Source of the DNA: Apostichopus japonicus
Lineage: Eukaryota > Echinodermata > Holothuroidea > Aspidochirotida > Stichopodidae
Assembly (NCBI RefSeq): GCF_037975245.1
Contig: NC_092579.1
Coordinates: 26,461,666-26,525,665, forward strand
DNA: 64,000 bases
Direction: 5' to 3'
Position numbers and translations under genes: made by a program. The notes under the pieces were generated by a model. It did no database searches. It was given only the letters and a program-made list of their open reading frames with translations, and was not told where the DNA came from. Below are positions 46,690 to 59,300 of this stretch, one piece after another (within the stretch, counting starts at the first letter, position 1; the number at the start of each line of letters is the position of its first letter).

Positions 46690-46750
46690 GATCGGATACA
46701 ATCCATCCAAATCCGGAGTTTGTGCGAGTCAGACGGTTCGGGATCAACGG
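46690..46750 (+). promoter_or_regulatory. Possible noncoding first exon with strong 5' splice site
   Basis: A CpG-rich stretch ends CAACG/GTAAGT at 46750/46751, a near-perfect donor. It is followed within 300 bases by eight or so TAGGCCTA-like motifs, the same pattern seen after the GFER and PFDN5 first exons. This suggests a transcription start, perhaps of whatever gene gave the kinase-like sequence downstream. No coding frame is visible in the exon itself. Confidence 0.3.
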
Positions 46751-47746
46751 TAAGTTACATTAGTTCATTAATGGCAATAAGGGACTAGCCTAATTATTTT
46801 CGAAGCAGAAACTGTCCTTGGCTAGGCTATTATGTATAGCTATGCCCCTAAGTATGTTAGGCCTATGCTTTAGGCTAATTAGATTAGTCAAGGAGTAATC
46901 AATTATTTAGGCATAGGCCTAACGTTAAGCCAAAACTAAAGGTATGCCAAAGGGTTATTGTTACTGTTCAAATATTTGGCCTTATGCATAAAATTGTTTT
47001 CATCTTGAACTTATAAATGAGCTTCCAGGTAGGCTATCTATATTTATATTCCAGGTAGGCCTATACATGGTAGCATATGTCTATATTTTTTTTAATACAG
47101 TATCGATCATAATGGAAACTTGTACAGAACTTGTTACATTCTTGTATGGTATCATATTTTGCCTTACTCTAGAGATCAAACATGATATATATATATAATA
47201 CATTGCGTGCAAAAAAGGTGTACTTTTGTACATAGATCGGTGCTGTTGGAAGTTTTTCGTATTTCGAAGTTGTCAAGATTCACTGCCAAATGAAAACTTC
47301 ACGTTTGGATATTGTTATACGTTGGGGAAATGACCATGCGCCGTTTACGAAACTTAACTGTCGCCTAGTTAGATTTTTGACCATGACCAAACTCAATGCG
47401 AATTAATTGTGTAAAACGGTCTTAGTTTGGTACTGAGTTCACGATCTGAGTCTGGACCGGCTGCTGATCTCAAGTTATGCAGTCTCTTCGACCTGTTTCA
47501 GCATAGCTAGGCCATAAAAGTATCGTTCGTCTTTCGTCACGTTTATGATTATGGGACAGTTCGAACAAACCTGGCTAGGCCTATTGGCAAGTTTGTGACT
47601 AGTCTAGGCCAGCAACGATGGGGTAAAGTTGGGTTCGTTAACACAACAGCGTGAATAATACCAGTCATAATGCCAATACAATTATAAGATGACAAAACAT
47701 CTCATCAAATATTTCTTAAGGGAATGGTGATACACACCTGACGATG

Positions 47747-47861
47747 ATCACACAGTCACAGTCCCGATGCAAGGGGACTGGGGCTGAGAGCGGATCAGTC
47801 GTTTGGTAGTTTGGTTTTCGTGCCCAGGTTCTTTCCTGGGTGACTTTTTCTTAAAAAGTAT
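47747..47861. repeat. Dispersed repeat R2, copy 2
   Basis: Matches 22303-22421 in the same orientation ('gatcacacagtcacagtcc', 'gggactggggctgagag', 'ttcgtgcccaggttcttt', 'gtgactttttcttaaaaagt'). Confidence 0.75.
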
Positions 47862-48090
47862 TTCTTAAGGCAGTTTCCCACTGGCTATCAGTCATAATTT
47901 ACAAAATATACAACAATTTAAGGAGTTTTGAGACAAGTTTGCTGTTGTTGCTGCTATGGATTTTTTGGAAGATAGATGCTCTTACAACCTGAGAAAATTT
48001 TCATTGCATTTTTCATTCATAACATTGAGTACAAAGCTGTTATAATCCCCCCCCCCCCCCCGTTGTATGGTAATATCCTCGTCTCTTTTC

Positions 48091-48716
48091 AGAATTTTTC
48101 ACGAGAGGTGAGAGTTTTGAAAGCATTACAAGGCTTAGAGTACATTCCAACATTTTTCGGCGTGACTTCGTCCCAGATGATGTACCTTTTCCAGCCATAG
48201 TGCAAGAGTTCGTCACAAACGGCCAATCGTACACTGTCACGTCACTCTATGATGCCACAGACAAGCGTCTTATCACGAAAGATAATTCTTTACAGGTGGC
48301 GATAGATATCTCTTTGGCTCCGAGGGACATGCACGACAGATATTGGTTGCATTGTGACATCAAATCGGACAACATTCTGTGTTCAGACATCGCGTGTCGT
48401 AGACGACACTGAGAACCTCTGGGATGACGTCGACAGTGTTGCATCATGGGAACCAACTCAGCACATATATCCTACCGAGTCAAATCCAAACTTCAAAATT
48501 TAAATTGATTGATTTTGGTTTGACATTAAACATGAATGATCAAGGACAAAATTTACAATTCACCGACGAAAGACAAGCCGAGGTGAGGAAGAACTCCATT
48601 CCTGTTGCACCCTTTTCAACTACCATGACTTTTCAACCAACCAGCAGCCATTTTTTCCTCACAGTTGGTTCAATCCCGTTCACTAATTTGGGATTATCCG
48701 TCGAAGAAACATAGCT
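48091..48716 (+). pseudogene. Protein-kinase-like pseudogene (broken)
   Basis: Kinase landmarks are spread over three + strand frames: EVRVLKAL (helix C), IVQEFVTNG (hinge region), HCDIKSDNIL (catalytic loop, Cys in place of the usual Arg of HRD) and KLIDFG (DFG motif). Frame shifts are needed near 48180, 48380 and 48505, and a stop follows each. The glycine loop, the beta-3 lysine and the APE region are not seen. The sequence starts just after a plausible acceptor (CTCTTTTCAG, ending 48090), so it may derive from an exon. Serine/threonine or tyrosine specificity cannot be assigned. Sequencing errors could mimic one shift, but three make a pseudogene more likely. Confidence 0.65.
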
Positions 48717-49925
48717 ATACACATACGCAACAAAAGTAGCTTAACAGGGTTAGCCGTCCGCCAAATTAAACATGTAAACTATAATGGACATAATAAGCTT
48801 CCGTATAAACATCGTTTTTTCCGATTACATTTCTTATTCATGACATTGTTTCTTCCTTTCTATCTTAGGTTTTCAATATTAATGTATTTATATGATCATT
48901 TAATGGCTATTAAATGGTGTTTCATTTATAAACGAAATAGTATTTAAGAAATATCAAGAACTCTTTTTCTCGTACATTTTAACGTTAGGCTCTCTCGTAC
49001 ACAGTGAACAGTGGAAGATAACATTAGGTTCAAATATTGTCAAAAAGTACCCGACAAGTCCATCTTAAACGTATACACACACAAACAGGTTTCTACGGTG
49101 TATTACATATGCCATAATTATGTAGTTAATGATAACCGACACATTGTCATATGTATGCTTTGTTTGTGTTCCATACGTTTTCTACTATATGCTTTCCTAT
49201 TTAGTTGTTGGGGTGTTCTTTTAGTTTCGGTTTGATTTCTGTGTTTCGTTGTTGGTGTCTTTCAAGGGGAAAACCCTGCATATTGTGAACTCAAAACATC
49301 CATTGGGTTATAACGCGAGTCAAATGTGAACTTCAGTAGGAATGAGTTCCATGTTGTTTTGTAAGGTTTTTATTAATTAAGTGAGTCTTACCAATTAAAG
49401 CTATTAAAAACGGTGTTTGTTTAAGTTTGTTTGTCTTCCTTGTCAGTTAAATACGTTAAAAACAATATGATCATGTTTTACTTAGGGCAAGGGGCGTGGT
49501 TATGAGTTAATTTTCAGTTGAGTATTACAGTACCCCCTTGAACCAATCTGCGGTGTTTTTTTTTGGGGGGGGGGGGTCCGCACTAACTTTGTGGTTCTGT
49601 TCAAATATATCAACCTAAATAGGTGGAACCAACTTGAAATTCACGGCGGAAAATTGAAGGAAAAAAATTCACAAATCCCTAGACCTGAACCATTTCATAC
49701 GATCGACGAGGGGCCGGAAGCAGAAATAATTTTAACAAAAATATAATCACCCTGCCCGAAACAATTTTGACTAAAATAAAAGTTATTAATATTGTTTACC
49801 GTTCAAAAAACATTTCATATGAAAAAAATATCGAATTCAAGTTGATTAAATTTCCAAACGATTAATCAACAAAAAAGAAACAATATTTTGTCATTTTAAT
49901 GGGTCTACAGACTATAGGCTATATA

Positions 49926-50466
<541 letters not shown>

Positions 50467-50959
50467 TTAATGTGAACAAAAGGTTCGGAAGAACAAACAG
50501 TATATAATATAAGCAGTTATGCTCAACGACTTTTAAGTTGCAGACATTTTGTAATAAATGAAATGTTCACTAGAACTTCCGTTCACCTAGGGTTCTGAAT
50601 TAATTGAAATTGTTGTCTGAGCTGGTTGTAAACCTTTTCCTTTTTCATTATTCATCATTATTCCTTTTTACGTTGATCAAATTCTGTAATACTTGTTAAC
50701 ACGATAACTATACGTTTACGAGCCTATATCGTAGACTCAGTTTAGCGAGATTTCTAACACACTTTTATTCTTTTTGATGATATAGTCTGTACCATGTGCA
50801 TTTTCGAATTTTGACTTTACTCTCAAATGTTTGGCACCGTACATATAAGTATAAAAACCTTGCAAACTTAATAAATCCAAGAGGCTAATTGCTATTGTGT
50901 GATAAACTTGATACTTAAAATATGGAATTCAGCTTATTGATTACAAGAACCAAGTATAG

Positions 50960-51165
50960 TTTCTGTAGAGGTCAAAGGCCATTTGATGTCACAAGAGGTT
51001 AAAGTTTTGAGAGAGAGATAAACATTAAACACAGTGACTCCTAAAGTAAAACTTGGACGATCACCAATTTGGTAGGTACAGGCCCACCTATAATTGATCA
51101 CTAAAAAGATTAACGTTTTTGTGCGGATCAAAGGTCATTTTAAGGTCAACAGACGTCACAGTACA
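50960..51165. repeat. AGGTCA-containing repeat, further copy
   Basis: AGGTCAAAGGCCA from 50969 and 'gatcaaaggtcattttaagg' near 51126-51145 match the style of the 1977-2245 repeat ('aggtcaaaggtcatttggggtca'). The copy is diverged. Confidence 0.55.
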
Positions 51166-51639
51166 AAAACTTTGTGAATAATTAAACAGTCCAATAAATC
51201 TGATTGTTTGAAATGTCGTCTGCATTTTCCTTAAAATTTCTCATATGAAATACGACAAGGAATCATTATTAGCCGGTTGGCCCTGTGTTTATTTCCTCCT
51301 TAAAATTCCGTCTTCATTTTGTCTTTTTTTTCATATTCGATCCTTGATGGGGACTAAAGCTTACTTGTCCTACTTGATTTGAGAAGAACATATACTAAGC
51401 ATATACTGGTGAAACTTGTGCAATGCATTTTCGAGATACTGATATTGAAATTGTCACGGCTTGTACCATAGGACTGGAAGCAAACATGTATGATGTCATA
51501 GTAAAACACTTACAGCAAATGTTTGGCTAGCCTCTCCTTATTATTTTTTCTTCTTTCAATTTATTGGACAGGATTCCTATTTGGCATCAGTTGATTATGT
51601 TATCAAATGCTAGCCCGTTGACTATATAGTATTCACATG

Positions 51640-51938
51640 GGCGGCGATCATGGGGGGATATAGTATCTAATATCCCCCCCCCCCAATCAATATTTGGTGG
51701 CATAGTTTTTTTAAGCATATGTTTTGTATTTTTTTATGATATCGCTAGTAATTTCAAAATAGAAAATGCTTAGATGCAACTTACAAGGCCTGGGAAGTGC
51801 CATTTCCAGCGATCTGGGAGGCATTTTCGGCCAAAATTTTCTTTTGCGCTTCGCGCCAACTTATATGGTGGCGCTACGCTTAGAAAGTCTGGGTACAAGC
51901 TTTGCCCCTCCCTTGGCAAATTCCTCGCAAGGCGCCTG
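51640..51938 (-). mobile_element. Inverted copy of the CAGGCGC hAT-like MITE
   Basis: Right-hand part (about 51740-51938) is the reverse complement of 5260-5470: 'gcaacttacaaggcc', 'agcgatctgggaggcatttt', the hairpin core, and GCCAAGGGAGGGGC with the terminal GGCGCCTG at 51938. The left end near 51640-51700 has G- and C-runs and GGGCGGCGATCATGGGGG but no matching terminal sequence. Confidence 0.6.
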
Positions 51939-52151
51939 TCTAACCGTGTCACAATTTGTTACTATATATGACCAAAAGTAGTTTTTACTTTTTTTTTTCT
52001 CGAAATGAATAGCTAGACGGACCGCATCCGTAATGAAATTTGGTTTGTATCTTGTGTATGAGTGTAAGTACGTACAATCATATATATGATCCACATCGAT
52101 ATGGGTTCACTGGGTTTCCATTTGGCCTGTTTCCTACAAGATTTCTAACCG

Positions 52152-52260
52152 CAGGTGCGTAGCCAAGGGAGGGGTGAAGGGGGGGGGGTGAAGGGTGGAG
52201 ACCGCCCTCCCCCTCGAGCATATTTTTGGGGTACTTTCTATGATATCGAAGTTTTATATA
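52152..52260. mobile_element. hAT-like terminus, outward-facing to the neighbouring MITE
   Basis: Starts CAGGTGCGTAGCCAAGGGAGGGG and continues through a G-run, a C-run and 'gatatcgaag', like the right part of 5260-5554. It is preceded by 'tctaaccg' (52144-52151); the same octamer follows the MITE end at 51938 (51939-51946). Confidence 0.55.
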
Positions 52261-52496
52261 GTAGCCGTTATAAGAGGTTTTCATATTTGTACACCAATAA
52301 TTTAACTGTGTCTGAATATTCGAAAATTCCTTGACCAACATTCTTCATCATACTTCCCTCTACTCGTGCAATTTTGACCGGTCTGTTAGGGGTTGAGGGT
52401 TTTTTTTTCTATATTGGTTGTCCATAGATGAAATTTTGTGCAACATTATGGGTATGTTTTGAAGTGAATTTATTATTCAAATTCTGAACAAATAAT

Positions 52497-52868
52497 AGGC
52501 TTGAAACCTTGAAAAGTGGGGCTGGCGGGTATTGTGGGGCGTTACGTAGAATTACCTACAAAAGCAATGATCCACAGGAGATGCAATGAGGTCGAACATG
52601 ATGTGTGACTGGTGACAATCTTGAAAAAAGGTTATGAATGAAAAAAAAAAAACTATTAGGAAAAACTTGGTTCTCAGGCAAAAGTGTACATCTGGTTGGT
52701 CATTTTCAAGCCCGAGAAGTGCTATTTCCGGTGATCTGGGGGGTATCAAAACCAGAAATTTTCTTGTACGCTGCGCGCCAACCGATGGTGGCGCTCCACT
52801 TTGATAGTAATTCGCCTGCATCCAAGCAAATGTCCCCCCAATATTTGAAACAGATCGCCGCCCCTGAG
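52497..52868 (-). mobile_element. Inverted copy of the 4275-4618 hAT-like element
   Basis: Read on the minus strand it starts CAGGGGCGGCGATCTG at 52868, then 'gcgaattactatc', the hairpin core GCGCCACC/GGTTGGCGC, 'tctggttttgatacccccc', 'gaccaaccagatgtacact' and ends near 'gccccacttttcaaggttt'. It matches the + strand copy over about 340 bases. Confidence 0.7.
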
Positions 52869-53304
52869 TATTCAGTTGCTATCAGTGCATTTTAGTTGTG
52901 AAGAAAATTGGATAAGTTTACAGAAAAACAGATTTCTTCAGTGTGTGTGTCTATGAAATCACACCATTTTTTACTTCAATTTCGCATGTCAACATCAGGT
53001 ATTTTTTATCTCGAGAACGATGCCCAGGAATTGAATCTCTGGCAAATTCACCAAGCAGGATGCTTAGAATATGTTCTTTTATGAGTTAACAATAACATTG
53101 TTTCACCACTTCGTTCCTCAGTTCTCACAATTTTCTGAAAGTCCTGCCCAGTGTTAAACAACCCACATGGTTGGACTAATAACCAACGGGAGAATGCAGA
53201 AGGCAAAAGCGTCCATTAATCTAGCTTTTCTTTTTTATAGCACATTATAACAATACAGCCATGGTCAGTTGTAAAAGAAAACGAAATCTTTTAGACGGTT
53301 CATC

Positions 53305-56300
53305 ATGGCTCCCAGCGGACAACAAGTCAACCTTATGTCCCTTCCTCTTCCTCAACTAAATGTTTTGAAAGAACAAGTTGAGCAGGTACTGATACAAGTG
53401 TAAAATTAGCGTCATTAATTCTTCGTCATGCATATGTTTGTTGTTGCTTAACAACACTCGTGCTTATGCGTAGGCTAGGGCCTACGGTACTGTAGGCTTT
53501 TCTGTTAGGATGTTGGCTTAGGCTAGGCCTAGTAACAGTTAGGTCTACTGTAGCTTGTAAAGGTTTGATAGGAGATCGTTAGTGTAACAATGCCAGCACC
53601 GGGCAGCGAAATTATTTTTCCCACTTCGACGCGGCCATATTAGCATAATGGGCGTGGACTATCGGTCGTTGTTATTGGTCACGTCACAGACTATGCAGTG
53701 ATATCTCTCGGGTGTTTGTTTGGTTGCTGAAAGTTCTCAATTAAGTTACATGTCAGGGATTCTAGTACACGTACCAGTATAATAAATAGTATAGTACAGA
53801 GGGACATTGCTATTTAGGCATAGTTATAGCAGGGAGCTGCTACTCTAACAGTAACAGCTCCCTGGTTATAGTTAATACAGACGCAAGTGACAACTGTTTA
53901 ATAAAATGGGTAGAATATTTCAAGTCCGTAACAATACCCAGTAGCGTACGTAAACTAATGATGAAAGCACGTAGGCTCCTTACTGCCGTTTAAAAGGGGG
54001 TTCATTTATAAATGAACAAATAATTTAGAATGATGGATAAAACAATATGGGGCACAATACAATACATGTATCTTTGTAGGTTTTTAGCATTGAAAGGTCA
54101 GTGGGCCTACGTACCTGGTGTAATATGAAGTGTAATAATCAATACCACGGGAGGTTCATTTATAACTTTTCCAGACCCTGCTGTCACGGGAGGTTCTTTT
54201 CCAAACTTTTCCAGACACGGGAGGTTCATAACACATCTAATAAACAAACACAGTTTGATTTTGTGATGGAATTTACCTCAAGAGCTCCATAAGACCCGAT
54301 TGACTGGGAGGAGCAGTCGCACATCATCATGGATCTCATGAAGTCATGTCTTAGGCCTGAGTATATTAGGCCTGAGTATATTAGCTGAGTATATTATTAA
54401 AGAGCTATACGTTAGAGCTCGAAGTCGAAGTCACAAACTTGCCGGCCTGTGACGTATTTCATAAGCCACGCCCATGTGGCCGCGTCGAAGTGGGAAAAAT
54501 AATTTCGCCACCGGGCACATAAGGGTGTTTCTGGTATTTCTAAGTGTCTATACCAAACCTGCATTAGCCTACCTCCTAAGTGTATGCCACACTTTATAAA
54601 GCATAACTTAGGCTCAGAACAATCTGAATCCCACACTACAGTCATGTACTGTGTGGATAGCCTTCCCTATGTGAACAAATGCCAATGCAATAACATCAGT
54701 AAGCACAGTTAGGGCTATGACAGGATGGGTATAGCCTATAGTACTTGAGAGCAAATATATCTCTTTCGTGGTTAGAGTTTATGTATGGGTCATTCCTTGT
54801 CAAATTACGGATGGCTGTTGCTGGACCCTCTCCAAAAATTACCAGCCTCATTGCATGATTAATAAATTTGGTAATTTTTAAGAGAAGTTGACCTACTGTA
54901 CAACATGCTCCAAAATTTGGTGGTTTGATATGGAATAACCCATAAATGTTGTTAGTTTCAACCTTATATTCATATTTTTATATTTTGAAAGGGAAATATT
55001 TGTTAATAGTAGCCTATAGAAATTCTGATGGTAGATAAGGTCCACTAAACAATACTAAACATTTCCTTACAAACCTATCCTTGTGGCAATAAATAATACT
55101 GGGAAGGGGAACATGGAGACCAGACACCCAAAATTACTACCCAGTCCAAGCCGTTACAACCAAGTCTGAAAATTCGTAAAAAAATCACTAACATCGTTCT
55201 ACATTGCAGGTACATTTTTATTCGAAGTAATGAAATGGAGGAAAAATTCAGGTGTATTTTTCTGTACTTTCATCATTTGGTGATATTCCCTATAACTTGA
55301 TATGTTTAAGTGTAAAACTTGGGGATAATTGTTACTGTTCTCACCCAAGCAAGTTTTGATCAACTACGTTCGTTAACCTTTATATATGTGTACACTGTAC
55401 TGTATAGCCTGAGCAATTTTCCCCTGCTTTGCATCCTTCCACACTTTCAATGCAACAAAACTCTTTTAGGGCAGCTTATAAGTAGACATCCCCATCCTTG
55501 AAAGAATCCAGCAACAACATGTGATTGGTTCATAATGACACCATTTAACAATAAGGTTTGTTTGATATAGTTTTTACAGACTTTTCAGGTAATCTTTAAA
55601 TAACTTTGACCTTCTGGAGCACTAGCCTTTGTGCTCAGCAATGAAAGAGCAGGTTGGATAGGCCTATCTCCTATTGCTTAGTTAAACTTATAAATGCTTT
55701 AAGGAATTCTTCAAGCACACAAACTACATTTTTAAAAGTAATTTGTTCAATGGTACATTGTACTGTTAGGCTTGAAAGGCAATAGAGTTGCACACAAGTT
55801 ACAAAAATCTTTCATACATCATTAATTAAAAAACATGATTGGGAGAAAACATTGCATGTGTTACTTTTAAAAAAGCAATTTTAGGATACAAGTGGTAAAC
55901 ATAAATATGTTTCCTTGCAAAGTAAATCAATTCACAGTTGAAACAAACAGTCATTTACATATTATATACGTAACTGAAGGCCTGCATATCCCTGTATGCC
56001 CTTTAAGTGTAGGCCTTGTTGGATTTTAGGTTAAATGCATAATGAACGGGTACCCACTACCGGGGGGCCCGATTGGAATTAGCAATGGGTAGTCGGGACC
56101 AATTTTTTGAAAGGAAGATTTTACCTTAATTCTTTCACAATGAATCAAATGCAGTTTCTCCAGCCTGGCTTGCATATCCTACACAAGATCTGGCAGAAAT
56201 TAATGTGCACATACAGTACTACACCAAACACTTCACTAAATCATGCTCTTCACCCGAAAGCAGAGCTTGAATTTGAAGCATCAGACATCATTTCCATCAC

Positions 56301-59300
56301 TACTGTAGGAAGAGTTGGGCAGTATAATGCGCAAGACAAATTCATGTCCTGTGCAAAACAATAGTGCATCGTTCGATAACATTTCTACTGACAGAGATTT
56401 GTGGTAAACTGGTTAGGATAAACTTTTGCTGAATACACTCAGTTTGCATTTAGATAGCTACTTTAGGAAGTTCACAAAATCATTACATTTTAGGTATATT
56501 GGAAAACTTTTTATGTAAGTGCAAATAAATGCCAAAATGTTCAATTCTAACCCGAGGCTTAACCAATTTTCACCAATGTTATCTGTTGATGGAAGTTCCC
56601 CTATAACAATACATACTATACACTGATGCACCTCTGCAAGTCCAACACCAGTTCTGTCCCTCTACCAGACCAGGGTTACAGTAAAACAAAATGAAAATGA
56701 CAGGTTAAAGTCAATAAAAGATTGTTTTCATTACAGCTCTATAATTTTAGAATGCATAAAAAACAAATAACAAAACTGATTTGAGCAAACAGTTAGATGA
56801 AGTTGATGTAGTTGAGAACTTGAGACAAGGATGGGATGACCTGCTAGAACAGTATACATGCAAACTTTCAAACCCCCAACACTTAGAATTGATGCATGCT
56901 CAGAATTCAATAAGTTTAATAGTGGACACACCAAGTAAGCGTGGAGTACACAGACGTTGGCAAGCTCCAGAAACAGCAAATTAATTGCAAAAATCCAGTA
57001 CAGGCTGTATGTGACCCACTTTTTGGCCTATCCCTGTCCCCGTTGTTTGTGAACTATTGGTCTTGATTCTTGGATCATAGAAGATAGACAAGGCATTGTA
57101 TTATTTATCAATATGTAGGAATAATGTTGATTAATATTTGTTAATACAGTTCCTTATAACATACCACATACACTTTGCATGCACGTGTTTGGATTTTTTA
57201 AAGAAAGTATTCAAGCTTACAGTATTTGGTTAGAATACAGACTTTTGGATCTATAGGTACTGTACTACATTATAAGATCAGTTCAAAGGGCTTGCAAGTG
57301 AAACCATTCACATGGCCTCGTAACTTGTTGGCAGTCGTAATGTATACACAGTATTGTATAGTACGATGGTATATATAGCAGATAATAGCACCCTCACTGA
57401 TGTTAAACATTAAACAAAGAAAAGAAGTGAACAATCCTATGCACTGTAAACAAAAGCTAGCATATCAGCGACTGGGAGGTTTGAAGACGATTTGAAACAG
57501 AACGGGGGTTGTGTTTGTAAGTTTGTGGTAAAATGCTGAACTTTTGACACTTCTTTCCTTGTTAGATGTTAGATGCCAGTGTAACTTACATTCTGTAAAT
57601 GTGTATTATCATGCCTGGAATAAAAAGTTTTGCCTTTCATGGTATTTTCTACTACTTGTGCATATATGCATACTGTACTCCTAAGGTATTGTAAAGTTTA
57701 ATCTACTATCCATAGTATATATATATCCTAATAATTCCTTATTATGCTCTTTTATAGGAAATTGAGGTTATGCAGAATTCTCTCCAACAGCTGAAAGTTG
57801 CACAAAATAAGTTTATGGAGTCAAAGGCCTGTATGGAGAAGTTCACCCCTGAGAATGAAGGTATTCAATTTTCAGCCTTTTGATATACTGTACATGGTGA
57901 AATACTGTACATTGCTATAGGCTGCAGTGTAGCCATCTCATGGAAAACATATCTGAGAGGGGCTTCTGGAGTATCCTTGCTTTTGTGGAAGCAGAACATT
58001 TTGATTAAAATGAAAACTAATTATCCTTAAATTAATAATTTTATATAAATCTGGGCTTGTAACCCAGAGGTTGCTGGTCAGAATTGAGAACATATGAGGA
58101 CAGACAGGACCTGATGCTGTTCAAAGGCAAGATGCAGATGTGATTATTAATCAGAATAGTTTCCTGCAAGGAAGAACTGGCTGTGATGATTATACATAAA
58201 TTTATGTATTATATCATATATTTGTTATTTTTTGGGACTACAGTTGAATATGGTTATGAATATGCATTGTAAAGCTAACGCAGATCAATGTTATGTTTGG
58301 TACAATTATAGAATACAGGGCCATTCATTAACTCTTCCCAGCATCCGGATGCGCGGATGCGCGGTGTGTCTGTACATGTCCGTACACGTATGACGCCCTC
58401 TAAAATTCCATCACGTATTTCATTTTGACTCCGTATCCGCGCATCCGCGCATCCACCCCGGGAGTACTAGGAAAGGACTTAGATAATTTTCGAAAGTTTC
58501 CCCATATACGATACACCATCACATATTTCATTTTGACTCCGCATCCGCGCATCCACCCCGGGAGTACTGGTAATGGACTTACAATTTTCGAAAAGTTTCG
58601 ACATATACCATCACGTATTTCCAATACTGAAAGTCCCGTATGTACGAAGATATTCCACATCAATGGTGTGTCGTTCTTAAAAGGCATCCGTACATGTGTG
58701 ACGCCCTCTAAAATTCCACCACAGAAGTACTAGGAAAGGACACTCCGCATCCACGCATCCACGCATCCACTCAAAAAGAAAGAACTGGGACTTTGACATT
58801 TTATACTCACATACGTACTGAGGTGAGACTAAGCATCCGCGCATCCGGATGCTCAGATAGTATCATCGAGTGGCCCTGTATTCTATAATAACTCCGTTAT
58901 GTTTTATCTTTGTCATTGAATAAGGCAGGCATGAGCTTTTTTTCCGCGAATTCGCAGAATATCCGTGATTTCTTTACTACCTCGGGGACAAAAACTATTA
59001 TCCTAACACACTGTAGCATACGAACACTGGAGCCTATACCGCAATTTTTGCAAATTTTCGTGATTTTTTTTACTCAGGCTCATCCCTGGTAAGGGTGGTG
59101 AAGGCTGGTGAGGAAGGGGGAAGGAGGGGTGTGGTGTGGTGGGGTTGAACACCAATGAACAGAAAATAACCAAATCAAGAAGTGAGAAGAAGTTGTACAA
59201 TGTGATCATAATGGTAGCCAAACTTGAATTGTATTTCTTACCTGTTAGACTGCTCCAAGATACTGTACTTTACATGTGTGTTAATCGTAGTAAAAAAAAA

